A stretch of DNA of 64,000 nt from Marinirhabdus sp963799365 (GTDB lineage Bacteria; Bacteroidota; Bacteroidia; Flavobacteriales; Flavobacteriaceae): the NCBI GenBank assembly GCA_963799365.1, contig CAWCWV010000006.1:62001-126000 (forward strand). The letters run 5' to 3'. Position numbers and translations under genes: made by a program. Shown piece after piece: positions 24,293-33,201 of the stretch. Under the pieces are notes generated by a model, which was not told the DNA's origin, did not search any database, and saw only the letters and a program-made list of their open reading frames with translations. How positions within the stretch are numbered: position 1 is the stretch's first letter; each line of letters starts with the position of its first letter.

Positions 24293-27200
24293 ATGAAAAA
24301 AGTTTCCTTTGGAACTTTAGTAGTTTTTGTCTGTTTGTTTTCTATCCAATTACAAGCTCAAAATGCTAAAGACCAAGTAGTGAAATCCTTAAGTCAATTA
24401 ATGGAGCACTACCAATTACTCGACGAAAATGCGCAATGGGTAATTACAGATCAAACCACTAGTAGTATTAGTGGTGTTGACCACGTGTATTATCGCCAAC
24501 TTGTAAACGGGTATGAAGTTTACGGTACCGAATCTGGTGTCCATACCAATAGCGATGGTACTATACTCGCTTCAAATAATAAATTTGTAAGTGATGCTAC
24601 AGATAGAGTAGCTACTGCTAGCCCTTCTATAACTGCGGCACAAGCTGTTGAAGCTGCTGCAACTCAACTAGGTTATACTATAACCGAGGGTTTGGCTGTT
24701 AAAAGTGAAAAAAATAATAGAAGTAGAAGTACTGTATTATCTGGTGGCGGTATTTCATCAAGCGAAATTCCAGCAAAATTAGTGTACCAAGTAAACAGTT
24801 CAGGACAGTTAGTTTTGTCATGGGATCTTTCTATTCAAGAAATTGCTGGTAAGAATTGGTGGAGTGTTCGTATAGATGCTGCTTCAGGAACTATTGTTGA
24901 TAAAAATAACTGGATGTTAAGTTGCAACCTAGAACACGATCACAGCAACGATATAAACAACATCTTAGATCACAATAAAAATTTGTATGATATTCCTAAT
25001 TATTGTGAAGAAACAATAGAAGGTGCACTACCTCCTAATAGTTACGAAGTTATCGCCATACCTAACGAAAGTCCATACTTTGGTAACCGAACTATAGAAA
25101 CAAATCCAGCAGATGTTATAGCATCTCCATTTGGATGGCATGATACCAATGGTGTAGCAGGTGCCGAATTTACAGTAACGAGAGGAAATAACGTAAATGC
25201 TTACGAAGATGGCGATAACCAAGGTTTTCAACCTGATGGTGGCGCAACTTTAGATTTTACAGGAGCAGGATTCCCATTTAATCAGATATATTCGAATGCG
25301 AATCAATATGAAGCTGCGGCAATTACCAATCTTTTTTATTGGAACAATATTATTCATGATTTACTTTTTCAATATGGTTTTGATGAACAAGGTGGAAACT
25401 TTCAAGAACTTAACTATAGCGGTCTTGGAGCAGGAAGTGATTCTGTAGACGCAGAAGCACAAGATGGTTCAGGTACGTGTAATGCAAATTTCGGAACACC
25501 ACCAGATGGAGGAAACCCAAGAATGCAAATGTATATTTGTGGTAATAAGGATGGAGACTTTGATAATTTAGTTATTATCCATGAATTTGGACACGGTGTT
25601 TCAAACAGATTAACAGGAGGTCCTGGTGCTGCTGGTTGCCTTGGAGGACAAGAGCAAATGGGAGAGGGATGGAGTGATTACCTTGGAGTTATTATGACAA
25701 TGAAGCCTGGTGATATGGCTGAAACCCCAAGAGCTGTTGGTACATATCTTACGGGTCAAGGACCAAACGGAGGTGGAATTAGAGATTTCCCTTATAGTAC
25801 AGATCTTGCTGTGAACCCTCAAACCTACGATTTTATTAAATCAGCTGCAGTACCCCATGGTGTTGGCTCTGTATGGTCTACTATGTTATGGGAGCTTACT
25901 TGGGCACTTATAGACGAGCACGGCCTAGGTGCCGACATTTACAACTTTACGGGAGATGTAAACTTAGATGGTGGTAATGTGCAAGCTCTAGCTTTAGTGA
26001 TGGAAGGTATGAAGTTACAACCTTGTCTTCCTGGATTTGTGGATGGAAGAGATGCAATCTTTGCTGCAGATCAAGCCATCTATGGAGGAGCAAACGAATG
26101 TATTATTTGGGATGCTTTTGCAAAAAGAGGATTAGGTGTAAGTGCACAACAAGGTTCTTCAAATAGCAGAAGCGATGGAACGCAAGCTTTTGATACACCT
26201 ACTGGTACTGCCTCTATGGTAGCTCCTAACGATGTATGTGAAGGTAGTCCGGCGCTAACAGGCTTGGCAGGAGGTACTCCTTTTGGTGGTGTATATTCTG
26301 GAACTGGAGTTACAGATGATGGTAACGGAAACACTTATACTTTTGACCCTATAGTTGCAGGACCAGGAATTCATATCATTTCTTATGAAGTACAGGATGG
26401 AACCTGCTCTTTGGCATCAACAGATACAGATCAAATTGAAGTAATAGCAATTTCAGATAGTCCAGTTACAACAGACGATGATATTGTTTGTGGAGAAGAA
26501 GATGCAACAGTTACTGCTACACCAGTAGACCCGGCAAATACTATTTTATGGTATGATGCACTCACAGAAGGAAACGTGCTGTCTCAAGGAGAATCGTATA
26601 CTTTCAGTCCAACTATAACTACTTCAGTCTTCGCACAAGAGCGACCTGCACCTCCAGTATCTAAATTAGTAGTTTCGGAACTTACTTTTGAAACTCCAGA
26701 TAGATTAGAGATTCAGAATGTTGGAGAAGCATTCGACTATACAGGATATACAGTTGCGGTAAGCGAACAGCCATTTGGCAGTATTAATACGATTAACCCT
26801 ATAACCAAAACTTTGGGAAATATGGGAGCAGATTCTGTAGTTTCTTGGAGTGATCAAACCGGTAGTGCAGACTATTGGGGATCTAACCTTTGGTGGGGAC
26901 CTGACGGTGATGGCTGGGTAATAATTATAGATGACAATGGGAATGTTGTAGATTCAGTTTTTTGGAATGCCTCTCAAGCTGCGATTCAAACTCTTAATGT
27001 CACTATAAATGGATTTAATATTACAGCTGCCGATCTAGATTTTGTAGGTGATGGTGCTACTATGAATATTGTTTGTAACAATTCATTTAGAAGAACAGCA
27101 GATACAGACACAGGAGCAGATTTTCCAAACACTTGTCAAACATCAGATTACGGTACACCAAATACAGATATTGGTGATGTTTCTGGTGCTTTAGGATGTT

Positions 27201-27763
27201 TAAGTGAGCGCGCAGAAGCAATCGTAAGTGTTGATGTGGATATCACAGACCCTACAGTAACTTGTCCTGCAGATGAAACTGTTATGGTGAGCGCTGGAGC
27301 ACAATATACACTTCCAGATTATACACCTAGTGTTACGGCAGCAGATAACTGCACATTAATGCCAGATGTAGCCCAAAGTCCAGCAGCTGGAACGCAAGTT
27401 GGAATAGGCATTACCGAGATTACTATAACTGTTACAGACGATGCAGGAAACGACGTTACGTGTACTTTTAATGTGACAGTAGAGGAAGAAATAATCTTGG
27501 GCATAGAAAATAACAACCTTGAAGAGGGAATAGTTATGTTCCCTAACCCAACGAATGGCATTATTACACTTCGTAATAATACTTCATTGGTTTTAACTTC
27601 TGCAGTGGTGACAGATGTGAACGGAAGAACAATTAATACATTCGATCTTTCTGAAACTGATGCTACTACCACATTATCTTTAGAAACTTTAGCTAACGGT
27701 CTTTATTTCGTAAAGATTACTACTGAAGAAGCTAGTATTGTAAAGAGAATTGTTAAGAAGTAA
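24293..27763 (+). CDS. Secreted M36 (fungalysin-type) metalloprotease with T9SS sorting domain
   Basis: 1156 residues. Signal peptide ending SIQLQAQ; an FTP/PepSY-like propeptide region (about 25-215); M36 peptidase with zinc motif HEFGH (His430, Glu431, His434) and GEGWSDYLG; a region with a PKD/Ig-like look; a lamin-tail-like domain (SKLVVSELTFETPDRLEIQN, about 800-900); an HYR-like domain (ITDPTVTCPADETVMV, about 980-1070); and a type A T9SS C-terminal signal (MFPNPTNGIITL, GLYFVKITT..., IVKRIVKK). It should be secreted across the outer membrane by T9SS and digest external protein. Single gene with its own terminator, divergent from the ECF sigma gene. Confidence 0.93.
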   Translation: MKKVSFGTLVVFVCLFSIQLQAQNAKDQVVKSLSQLMEHYQLLDENAQWVITDQTTSSISGVDHVYYRQLVNGYEVYGTESGVHTNSDGTILASNNKFVSDATDRVATASPSITAAQAVEAAATQLGYTITEGLAVKSEKNNRSRSTVLSGGGISSSEIPAKLVYQVNSSGQLVLSWDLSIQEIAGKNWWSVRIDAASGTIVDKNNWMLSCNLEHDHSNDINNILDHNKNLYDIPNYCEETIEGALPPNSYEVIAIPNESPYFGNRTIETNPADVIASPFGWHDTNGVAGAEFTVTRGNNVNAYEDGDNQGFQPDGGATLDFTGAGFPFNQIYSNANQYEAAAITNLFYWNNIIHDLLFQYGFDEQGGNFQELNYSGLGAGSDSVDAEAQDGSGTCNANFGTPPDGGNPRMQMYICGNKDGDFDNLVIIHEFGHGVSNRLTGGPGAAGCLGGQEQMGEGWSDYLGVIMTMKPGDMAETPRAVGTYLTGQGPNGGGIRDFPYSTDLAVNPQTYDFIKSAAVPHGVGSVWSTMLWELTWALIDEHGLGADIYNFTGDVNLDGGNVQALALVMEGMKLQPCLPGFVDGRDAIFAADQAIYGGANECIIWDAFAKRGLGVSAQQGSSNSRSDGTQAFDTPTGTASMVAPNDVCEGSPALTGLAGGTPFGGVYSGTGVTDDGNGNTYTFDPIVAGPGIHIISYEVQDGTCSLASTDTDQIEVIAISDSPVTTDDDIVCGEEDATVTATPVDPANTILWYDALTEGNVLSQGESYTFSPTITTSVFAQERPAPPVSKLVVSELTFETPDRLEIQNVGEAFDYTGYTVAVSEQPFGSINTINPITKTLGNMGADSVVSWSDQTGSADYWGSNLWWGPDGDGWVIIIDDNGNVVDSVFWNASQAAIQTLNVTINGFNITAADLDFVGDGATMNIVCNNSFRRTADTDTGADFPNTCQTSDYGTPNTDIGDVSGALGCLSERAEAIVSVDVDITDPTVTCPADETVMVSAGAQYTLPDYTPSVTAADNCTLMPDVAQSPAAGTQVGIGITEITITVTDDAGNDVTCTFNVTVEEEIILGIENNNLEEGIVMFPNPTNGIITLRNNTSLVLTSAVVTDVNGRTINTFDLSETDATTTLSLETLANGLYFVKITTEEASIVKRIVKK

Positions 27764-27790
27764 TTAACAGTTGCTTACATTAAAAAAATG

Positions 27791-27829
27791 AAACCCTGAC
27801 CAGTTTATGTGGTCAGGGTTTTATTTTTG
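27791..27829 (+). terminator. Rho-independent terminator of the M36 gene
   Basis: AAACCCTGACCA (27791-27802) pairs with TGGTCAGGGTTT (27810-27821), followed by TATTTTT. Confidence 0.88.
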
Positions 27830-27924
27830 GTATCCTTTTTGAATATACTACTTTGTAATGTACTGAAACATAAAGTAAATATTCGGTTAAGCGTGTGTCA
27901 CTAAAAAGAAACAGTACCTTTTAT

Positions 27925-27960
27925 AAAAAAGCCTCTCGAAATAATTCAAGAGGCTCTTTT
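27925..27960 (-). terminator. Terminator of the SOD operon
   Basis: GCCTCT (27931-27936) pairs with AGAGGC (27949-27954), with a further GAA/TTC pair after one mismatch. The A run at 27925-27930 is a T run on the minus strand. The plus side also ends in T, so it may work both ways. Confidence 0.78.
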
Positions 27961-27975
27961 TAAATATAAATTTTT

Positions 27976-28572
27976 TTACTCAATAATTCCACCGCAACTT
28001 ACACGTGCGCCAGCATCTCCAGAAGGTTGAGATGTAAAGTCATCTACACCTTGATGTACTATAATAGCTTTCCCAAGAATATCTTTTTTCTCGTCTCCAC
28101 AACCAATACACCATAAATCTGTTGTAATACTTACAGTACCTTCGCCTTGTTCATTAGCCTCAAAATTGCCAATATCTCCTCGATGAAATCCACTTGCATC
28201 ACCCCACTTACCGTGATCTTCGAAAGTTGGATTCCAATGTCCTCCGGAAGATTTCCCATCTGGAGAAGTACAATCTGCTTTTTCGTGAATATGAATTGCG
28301 TGTGTACCAGGAGAAAGCCCAATTATTTTAGCATTCATAGTAACATTACCATTTTCTTCAATAAATCTTACCCTGCCAGTTGCTTCGCTGTCGCTTTTAG
28401 GTTCTAGTTCAAAGGAGATCCCTTTCTTTGCCATAGCGTTTTTTTCTTTGACAATTTCTGTACCGTCAGTTTTCATTTCAGAGGAAGAATCCTCAGCATC
28501 TTTTTTTTCGTCCTTACAGCTCACCATTCCTAAAACGGCAATGGTTAAGCAGGTTATTACTATTTTTTTCAT
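27976..28572 (-). CDS. sodC: Cu/Zn superoxide dismutase, lipoprotein
   Basis: 198 residues from ATG 28572, chosen because the lipoprotein signal MKKIVI..TIAVLGMVSC starts there. The domain has the copper ligands in HAIHIHEKADC, the bridging and zinc ligands in GGHWNPTFEDHGKWG and FHRGDIGN, and the ending GDAGARVSCGG. Converts superoxide to peroxide in the periplasm or at the outer membrane. Followed by a bidirectional terminator. Confidence 0.93.
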   Translation of the reverse strand: MKKIVITCLTIAVLGMVSCKDEKKDAEDSSSEMKTDGTEIVKEKNAMAKKGISFELEPKSDSEATGRVRFIEENGNVTMNAKIIGLSPGTHAIHIHEKADCTSPDGKSSGGHWNPTFEDHGKWGDASGFHRGDIGNFEANEQGEGTVSITTDLWCIGCGDEKKDILGKAIIVHQGVDDFTSQPSGDAGARVSCGGIIE

Positions 28573-28650
28573 GTCTTGTTGGTTTAATATATTAATATGA
28601 ATAATAAAAATATGAACTAAGATTGGGCTACCCAAAGATTTAGTGCAATC

Positions 28651-29139
28651 TTAACGTCTGCTTTTTACCAAAAGTTTTAAATCTGTAGCTCCTCTTCGAA
28701 GATTTTCGCAGATAATAAGTGCCCTATCTACTCTTGTTTGTATGTTTTTAAATCGAAGGATAAAATAAATTAAACTCCGCTTTTTTCCGGCGGTTAACTT
28801 TCTAAAACGTTCAAGTGCTTCATCATCTGTTTCCAGCACAGCACTTAATTCCTGCGGCATCTCCACTCCATATTTAGTAGTATCTTCCAGAATTTGGAGC
28901 TGAAAAAAATCTGAAGCCATGACTCCAAGTTCTTTTTGATATCGTTTTCCAAAACTAATTAAAACCGTTTCATTTCGTTTATGTAATTTTCCGTGAAAAG
29001 TGATTTCTTTATTTTTGAAATAAGCTTTCAGCGCCACACGTGAGTGGCCATTGTCTAAAAATGGCTTTACTTCTTTTATCGGGATGAGTACGCTATGAGT
29101 CCCTGTGATGGTTACTTCAAATTTGCCTGAGTGTAACAA
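28651..29139 (-). CDS. YdeI/OmpD-associated family protein (DUF1905 plus Omdp)
   Basis: 162 residues. The N-terminal about 95 residues fit a DUF1905 domain (FEVTITGTHSVLIPIK; SFGKRYQKELGVMASDFFQL), followed by the helical bacteriocin-protection/Omdp type segment (MPQELSAVLETDDEALERFRKLTAGKKRSLIYFI). The molecular role is unknown. It starts one base after the end of the hydrolase-OsmC gene, so the two are co-translated. Confidence 0.75.
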   Translation of the reverse strand: MLHSGKFEVTITGTHSVLIPIKEVKPFLDNGHSRVALKAYFKNKEITFHGKLHKRNETVLISFGKRYQKELGVMASDFFQLQILEDTTKYGVEMPQELSAVLETDDEALERFRKLTAGKKRSLIYFILRFKNIQTRVDRALIICENLRRGATDLKLLVKSRR

Positions 29140-29140
29140 C

Positions 29141-30355
29141 TTATGTAATTAAGTGGGTTATTATTTGAGTTTCACTGTGTAGCGTTTTGTGTACGGGACA
29201 TTTATCGGCTATTTGAAGTAAACGTTTTAGTTGTGTTTTATCCAGATTTCCTTCAAACTTTATTTCCCGAGTGAAGGTATCTATTTTGGCTGTATCTGTT
29301 TCACAATGTTCGCAATCTACAGCGTGTTTTTTATCATAGCTAATATGTACCTGAACGTTTTGTACATCCCAATTTTTACGCTTCGCATACATTTGTAGGG
29401 TCATTACTGTACAAGCAGCAAGCCCAGAGGAAACGAGCTCATAAGGAGTAGGACCATAATCGTTACCACCATACGAGGTAGGCTCATCAGCTGTCAAATA
29501 ATGCTTACCTAACTTCAGATCGGTTGTAAAGCCATCATTTTTAGTAAGGCTGGCCACCACATCGTGTTTAGAAGAAATCGTGTTCCGCTCTGGTATTTCA
29601 ACATACCTGGAAGCCCATCCAGCAATAACGTTTCCTGCATACTGTGAATCCTCTTTTCGAGATAATAAATGGTCTGCGCCGTCCAGAGAGACAAAACTTT
29701 TAGGATGGTGGGCAGCCATATATATTTCTTCAGCATTGTTTACTGAAACGGTTAGATCCTGTGGCGAATGAAGTATTAAAAGTGCCTTTCTCAAGCTTTT
29801 AACAACTTCTTTTATAGGCTGCTTTTTAAGATCGTCCAGAAAATGTTTTTTAATAGTGAAGGGTCTGCCACTTAAATTTACCTGTGCTTTTCCTTCACGT
29901 TCTATTTTTGCAATGTCTTGTTCTAAATGATGGGTAACATGCTCCGGATCGCTCGGAGCGTTAATAGTAACTACTGCTTTTATGGAAGCAAGCTTAGCAG
30001 CAGCCATTAAAACAGCAGTACCCCCTAATGAATGTCCAATGAGCAGGGTAGGGGCTTCATATTCTTTTTTAAGAAACTGAGCTGCAGCGAGTAAATCTTC
30101 TACATTTCCGCTGAAATTAGTATTTTCAAAATCACCTTCGCTTTCTCCCAAACCTGTAAAATCGAATCGCAATACGCCAAATCCAGCAGCTGTCAAGGCG
30201 CGGCTTACATTTTTTACTGCCAATAAATTTTTGGTACATGTAAAACAATGTGCAAAAATGGCAAAGTTATGTGGTTGTTGATCTGCAGGGAGTTCCAGCC
30301 TTCCTGCCAATGCTTGGTTCTCTAGATTCGGAAAGTTTACTTTGTGGAGGTTCAT
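29141..30355 (-). CDS. Alpha/beta hydrolase-OsmC fusion protein
   Basis: 404 residues. An alpha/beta hydrolase domain (about 1-255) with nucleophile motif GHSLGG and a late DGADHLL segment carrying the likely His, then an OsmC domain (about 270-404: YGGNDYGPTPYELVSSGLAACTVMTL, KCPVHKTL) with the Cys of AACT and of KCPV as the reactive pair. OsmC proteins reduce organic hydroperoxides; the hydrolase may act on the same or related esters. Fusion of the two is known in bacteria. Cytosolic. The YdeI-like gene follows directly. Confidence 0.9.
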   Translation of the reverse strand: MNLHKVNFPNLENQALAGRLELPADQQPHNFAIFAHCFTCTKNLLAVKNVSRALTAAGFGVLRFDFTGLGESEGDFENTNFSGNVEDLLAAAQFLKKEYEAPTLLIGHSLGGTAVLMAAAKLASIKAVVTINAPSDPEHVTHHLEQDIAKIEREGKAQVNLSGRPFTIKKHFLDDLKKQPIKEVVKSLRKALLILHSPQDLTVSVNNAEEIYMAAHHPKSFVSLDGADHLLSRKEDSQYAGNVIAGWASRYVEIPERNTISSKHDVVASLTKNDGFTTDLKLGKHYLTADEPTSYGGNDYGPTPYELVSSGLAACTVMTLQMYAKRKNWDVQNVQVHISYDKKHAVDCEHCETDTAKIDTFTREIKFEGNLDKTQLKRLLQIADKCPVHKTLHSETQIITHLIT

Positions 30356-30545
30356 TATGGAGTTTTTTGTTTAGTAAAATCTGGTGTAAAGGTAGTTGAA
30401 ACAATACCCTATAGCAATATGACACATCCTAATGAATTCTTTACTAGCCCCTTCTTGATGTTATGAAACTAATATAATTGTACATAATACAAAACTAGTG
30501 TTGAACAAATGTAGGTTCGTTGCCAACATAAGGGCTAATCCAATT

Positions 30546-31235
30546 TTATTCTTCATTTGCTGAAAAATCTGTGTTAATAAAAACGGCTAACTGCAACCTA
30601 TCAAAATTCCTACCTGTGAAATGATTTTTAAGATACCCAGCTTGGATAGCAACGCTGGGGTTGAAATTGTAGCCAAGTGCTCCATACAGGCGGTTTTGTC
30701 CAAAAATAGGCTCCTGTAAATTAATAAAAACTTCATCATATGCCGTTAAAAACCAAGTCTCATTCAACGGATACGTTACACGTAAAAAATAACGAGCACG
30801 ATGTTGTGTGTCGCTGCCTGTTATGGGGTTATCAATAAACCGTTGTTCTAATCGGTACCGATGCGAAAATTTAAATTTTCCAACCGTATTTTGAAGTACA
30901 AACTGTTCATAAATCCTATGCTCCGAGATGTTTTCTTCGCCTAAAATTTCACCAAAATTTGTGTCGGTTGAAATGTATCCATATCCCAATGTAGCCATCG
31001 CATTGGGACTAATATTATAATTCAGCCCAGTGCGCAATAGTAGTTGATTAAAGTTGTTGAAAGATTCATATAAACGATACTGCGCTTCTGCATGAATGCT
31101 GAAATTTTCACTAACTTTATTTGTTGTAAAGAGCATGTACCAAGCGCCTAATTCGTCACTTCCGTCCTGTTGTGCAATGCTATTGTTTGTTAACGAAAAG
31201 AGCAGGATAGCTGCTATAAACGAACTGTATTTCAT
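30546..31235 (-). CDS. DUF2490 outer-membrane beta-barrel-like protein
   Basis: 229 residues with a signal peptide (to about residue 21) and repeated amphipathic strands rich in Tyr/Phe (FSIHAEAQYRLYESFNN; FKFSHRYRLEQRFI; YFLRVTYPLNETWFLTAYDE). This matches DUF2490, presumed small outer-membrane barrels of unknown function. It starts eight bases after the S9 peptidase stop and is probably co-transcribed. The 190 bp beyond its neighbour on the right (30356-30545) hold nothing I can name. Confidence 0.8.
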   Translation of the reverse strand: MKYSSFIAAILLFSLTNNSIAQQDGSDELGAWYMLFTTNKVSENFSIHAEAQYRLYESFNNFNQLLLRTGLNYNISPNAMATLGYGYISTDTNFGEILGEENISEHRIYEQFVLQNTVGKFKFSHRYRLEQRFIDNPITGSDTQHRARYFLRVTYPLNETWFLTAYDEVFINLQEPIFGQNRLYGALGYNFNPSVAIQAGYLKNHFTGRNFDRLQLAVFINTDFSANEE

Positions 31236-31243
31236 AGTTAATT

Positions 31244-33184
31244 TTATTTTATTTCTTCACCTTTAATTTCTTTACTGTCTGGAGTATCTTGGTTCTCTCC
31301 TTTTAAGTATTTGTCCAAAAATTCCTTAATTTTTCCGTAGGCTTCCAACTGATTTTCTTTTTTTACAAATCCGTGACCTTCATCTTCAAACAAAACATAT
31401 TCTACAGGAACTCCATTTTTACGAACACCTTCCACAATTTCATCGCTTTCAACTTGCAAAACACGCGGATCTTGAGCGCCCTGCAATACCATCAATGGTT
31501 TTGTAACTTTATCAGTATGAAATAATGGCGAAATTTGACGTAACCTAATAGAGTCTGATGTATTTGGGTCGCCCATTTCAGTATACAATGCTTCTTTAAA
31601 AGATTCCCACCAGGGTGGAATACTACGTGTGGTGCGTACCCAATTTGTAACACCAAAAAGATTTACACCCACTTTAAATTCTTCTGGAGTAAAAGTAAGC
31701 GCCGCCATTGTCATAAAGCCACCATAGGAACCTCCTAAAATCCCAATGCGGTCTCCGTCTATAACATCTTGAGCGGCTAGCCAATCTTTTCCTGCAACAC
31801 AATCTTTTAGGTCTTTATCGCCATGGTTTTGATCATCCATTTTATAAAAACTCTTTCCGTAGCCACTACTACCTCTGTTGTTTACCGCAAGTACAGCATA
31901 CCCATTGTTAACTAAGTATTGAATGGTACTATTAAAACCTTGCCTGGATTGGCCGCCGGGACCTCCGTGAACCCAAACGAGTGCGGGAACAGGATTTTCT
32001 TTGGTCGCCTGTTTTGGTTGATAATAAATAGCTGGTATTTCTAAACCATCAAAAGACTCAAATCTAACTACTTGTGCCGAAACTAAATCTTCTTGACTGA
32101 TTTCATTATTTAAATTTTCAGTAAGTCTTATAAGCTCCTTCGTTTCTATGTTATACGAATAAGAGTCTGAAGGTGTGTTGGAGCCTCCCATACTTAATAA
32201 TGCTGCTTCTTCATCACGGGAGAAAGAGATACTTGTAATTTCTTTATTTTCTACGGAAGGTAATTTTAATGGTTTTCCTGTAGCAACCTCAGTAATTTCC
32301 AAAGTGTTTTTGGCATCTTCATTTATAAATGTGACTTGGTAGGTTCCATTTTCTGAAAACGAATAGCCATTTATGTCCCATTCTTTTTCTAGAATCTTTT
32401 CTTTAGTACCATTTTCTAAATTATATTTCATCACATAACTGAATTCTCCGCCATCATCTGTAGTATAATACATAGCTGTTCCATCTGGAGAAAAATCCTG
32501 TGGACTGTTTCCGCTCACAGCATCGTTCACTTTTGTTTTAGATCCAGTTTCAGTATTCAGAATAAATAAATCTGAATCGTTTGTATTAATAGGACTCAAC
32601 AACGCTATGTATTTTTTGTCTTCACTCATTCCAGCAAAATCGAAACCTTCTTCAATTTGATACACCATTTTTGGTGTTAAGGTTGCAAGATCCATTTCGT
32701 ATCGATCCATATATCTTGGGTCGCGCTGGTTGCTGGCATAGAAAAAACTCTTACCGTCCTTGGCCCATCCATTAAAAAGCGCACGAACCTCCTTGATGGG
32801 AGTAAGCGCTTTAATTTCTTCTCCATCCTTCATATAAATTTTATAAATTTCATCGCCATTACCATCCATTCTGAAAAGAATACGATCATCTTCCGGGAAA
32901 TAAGAAATACCATAAATGGAAGCACTGTCGCTTTTGGTGATAGGTGTTAAATCAACGCCATTAGCAGTTGTAGTGTACATATTGAATATTCCAGAACGGT
33001 TGCTCGTCATTAATATTTTGCTCTTATCCGAGGAATAGCCATTGGCAAAAGCATTTTCGTTATCCATAAATTGAGCTATAGAATACTGTTGTATCTCTTT
33101 TGCATCGGCGATTTCTTCTTTTTTAGTTTCCTTACAGGCAGCAAAAAGAATTATTGCTGTGCATATTAAGATTAGTTGTTTCAT
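31244..33184 (-). CDS. S9 family prolyl oligopeptidase-like lipoprotein
   Basis: 646 residues. Lipoprotein signal with Cys17 (IILFAACKETKK), a seven-bladed propeller with PD40-type repeats (about 45-380), then the S9 catalytic domain with nucleophile motif GGSYGGF, Asp in GAQDPRV and His in DEGHGF. Cuts peptides in the periplasm or at the outer membrane. Sits between DUF2490 and the BNR protein, all on the minus strand with gaps under 20 bp. Confidence 0.92.
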   Translation of the reverse strand: MKQLILICTAIILFAACKETKKEEIADAKEIQQYSIAQFMDNENAFANGYSSDKSKILMTSNRSGIFNMYTTTANGVDLTPITKSDSASIYGISYFPEDDRILFRMDGNGDEIYKIYMKDGEEIKALTPIKEVRALFNGWAKDGKSFFYASNQRDPRYMDRYEMDLATLTPKMVYQIEEGFDFAGMSEDKKYIALLSPINTNDSDLFILNTETGSKTKVNDAVSGNSPQDFSPDGTAMYYTTDDGGEFSYVMKYNLENGTKEKILEKEWDINGYSFSENGTYQVTFINEDAKNTLEITEVATGKPLKLPSVENKEITSISFSRDEEAALLSMGGSNTPSDSYSYNIETKELIRLTENLNNEISQEDLVSAQVVRFESFDGLEIPAIYYQPKQATKENPVPALVWVHGGPGGQSRQGFNSTIQYLVNNGYAVLAVNNRGSSGYGKSFYKMDDQNHGDKDLKDCVAGKDWLAAQDVIDGDRIGILGGSYGGFMTMAALTFTPEEFKVGVNLFGVTNWVRTTRSIPPWWESFKEALYTEMGDPNTSDSIRLRQISPLFHTDKVTKPLMVLQGAQDPRVLQVESDEIVEGVRKNGVPVEYVLFEDEGHGFVKKENQLEAYGKIKEFLDKYLKGENQDTPDSKEIKGEEIK

Positions 33185-33201
33185 GAGGGTGGAGGTTTAG
33201 G

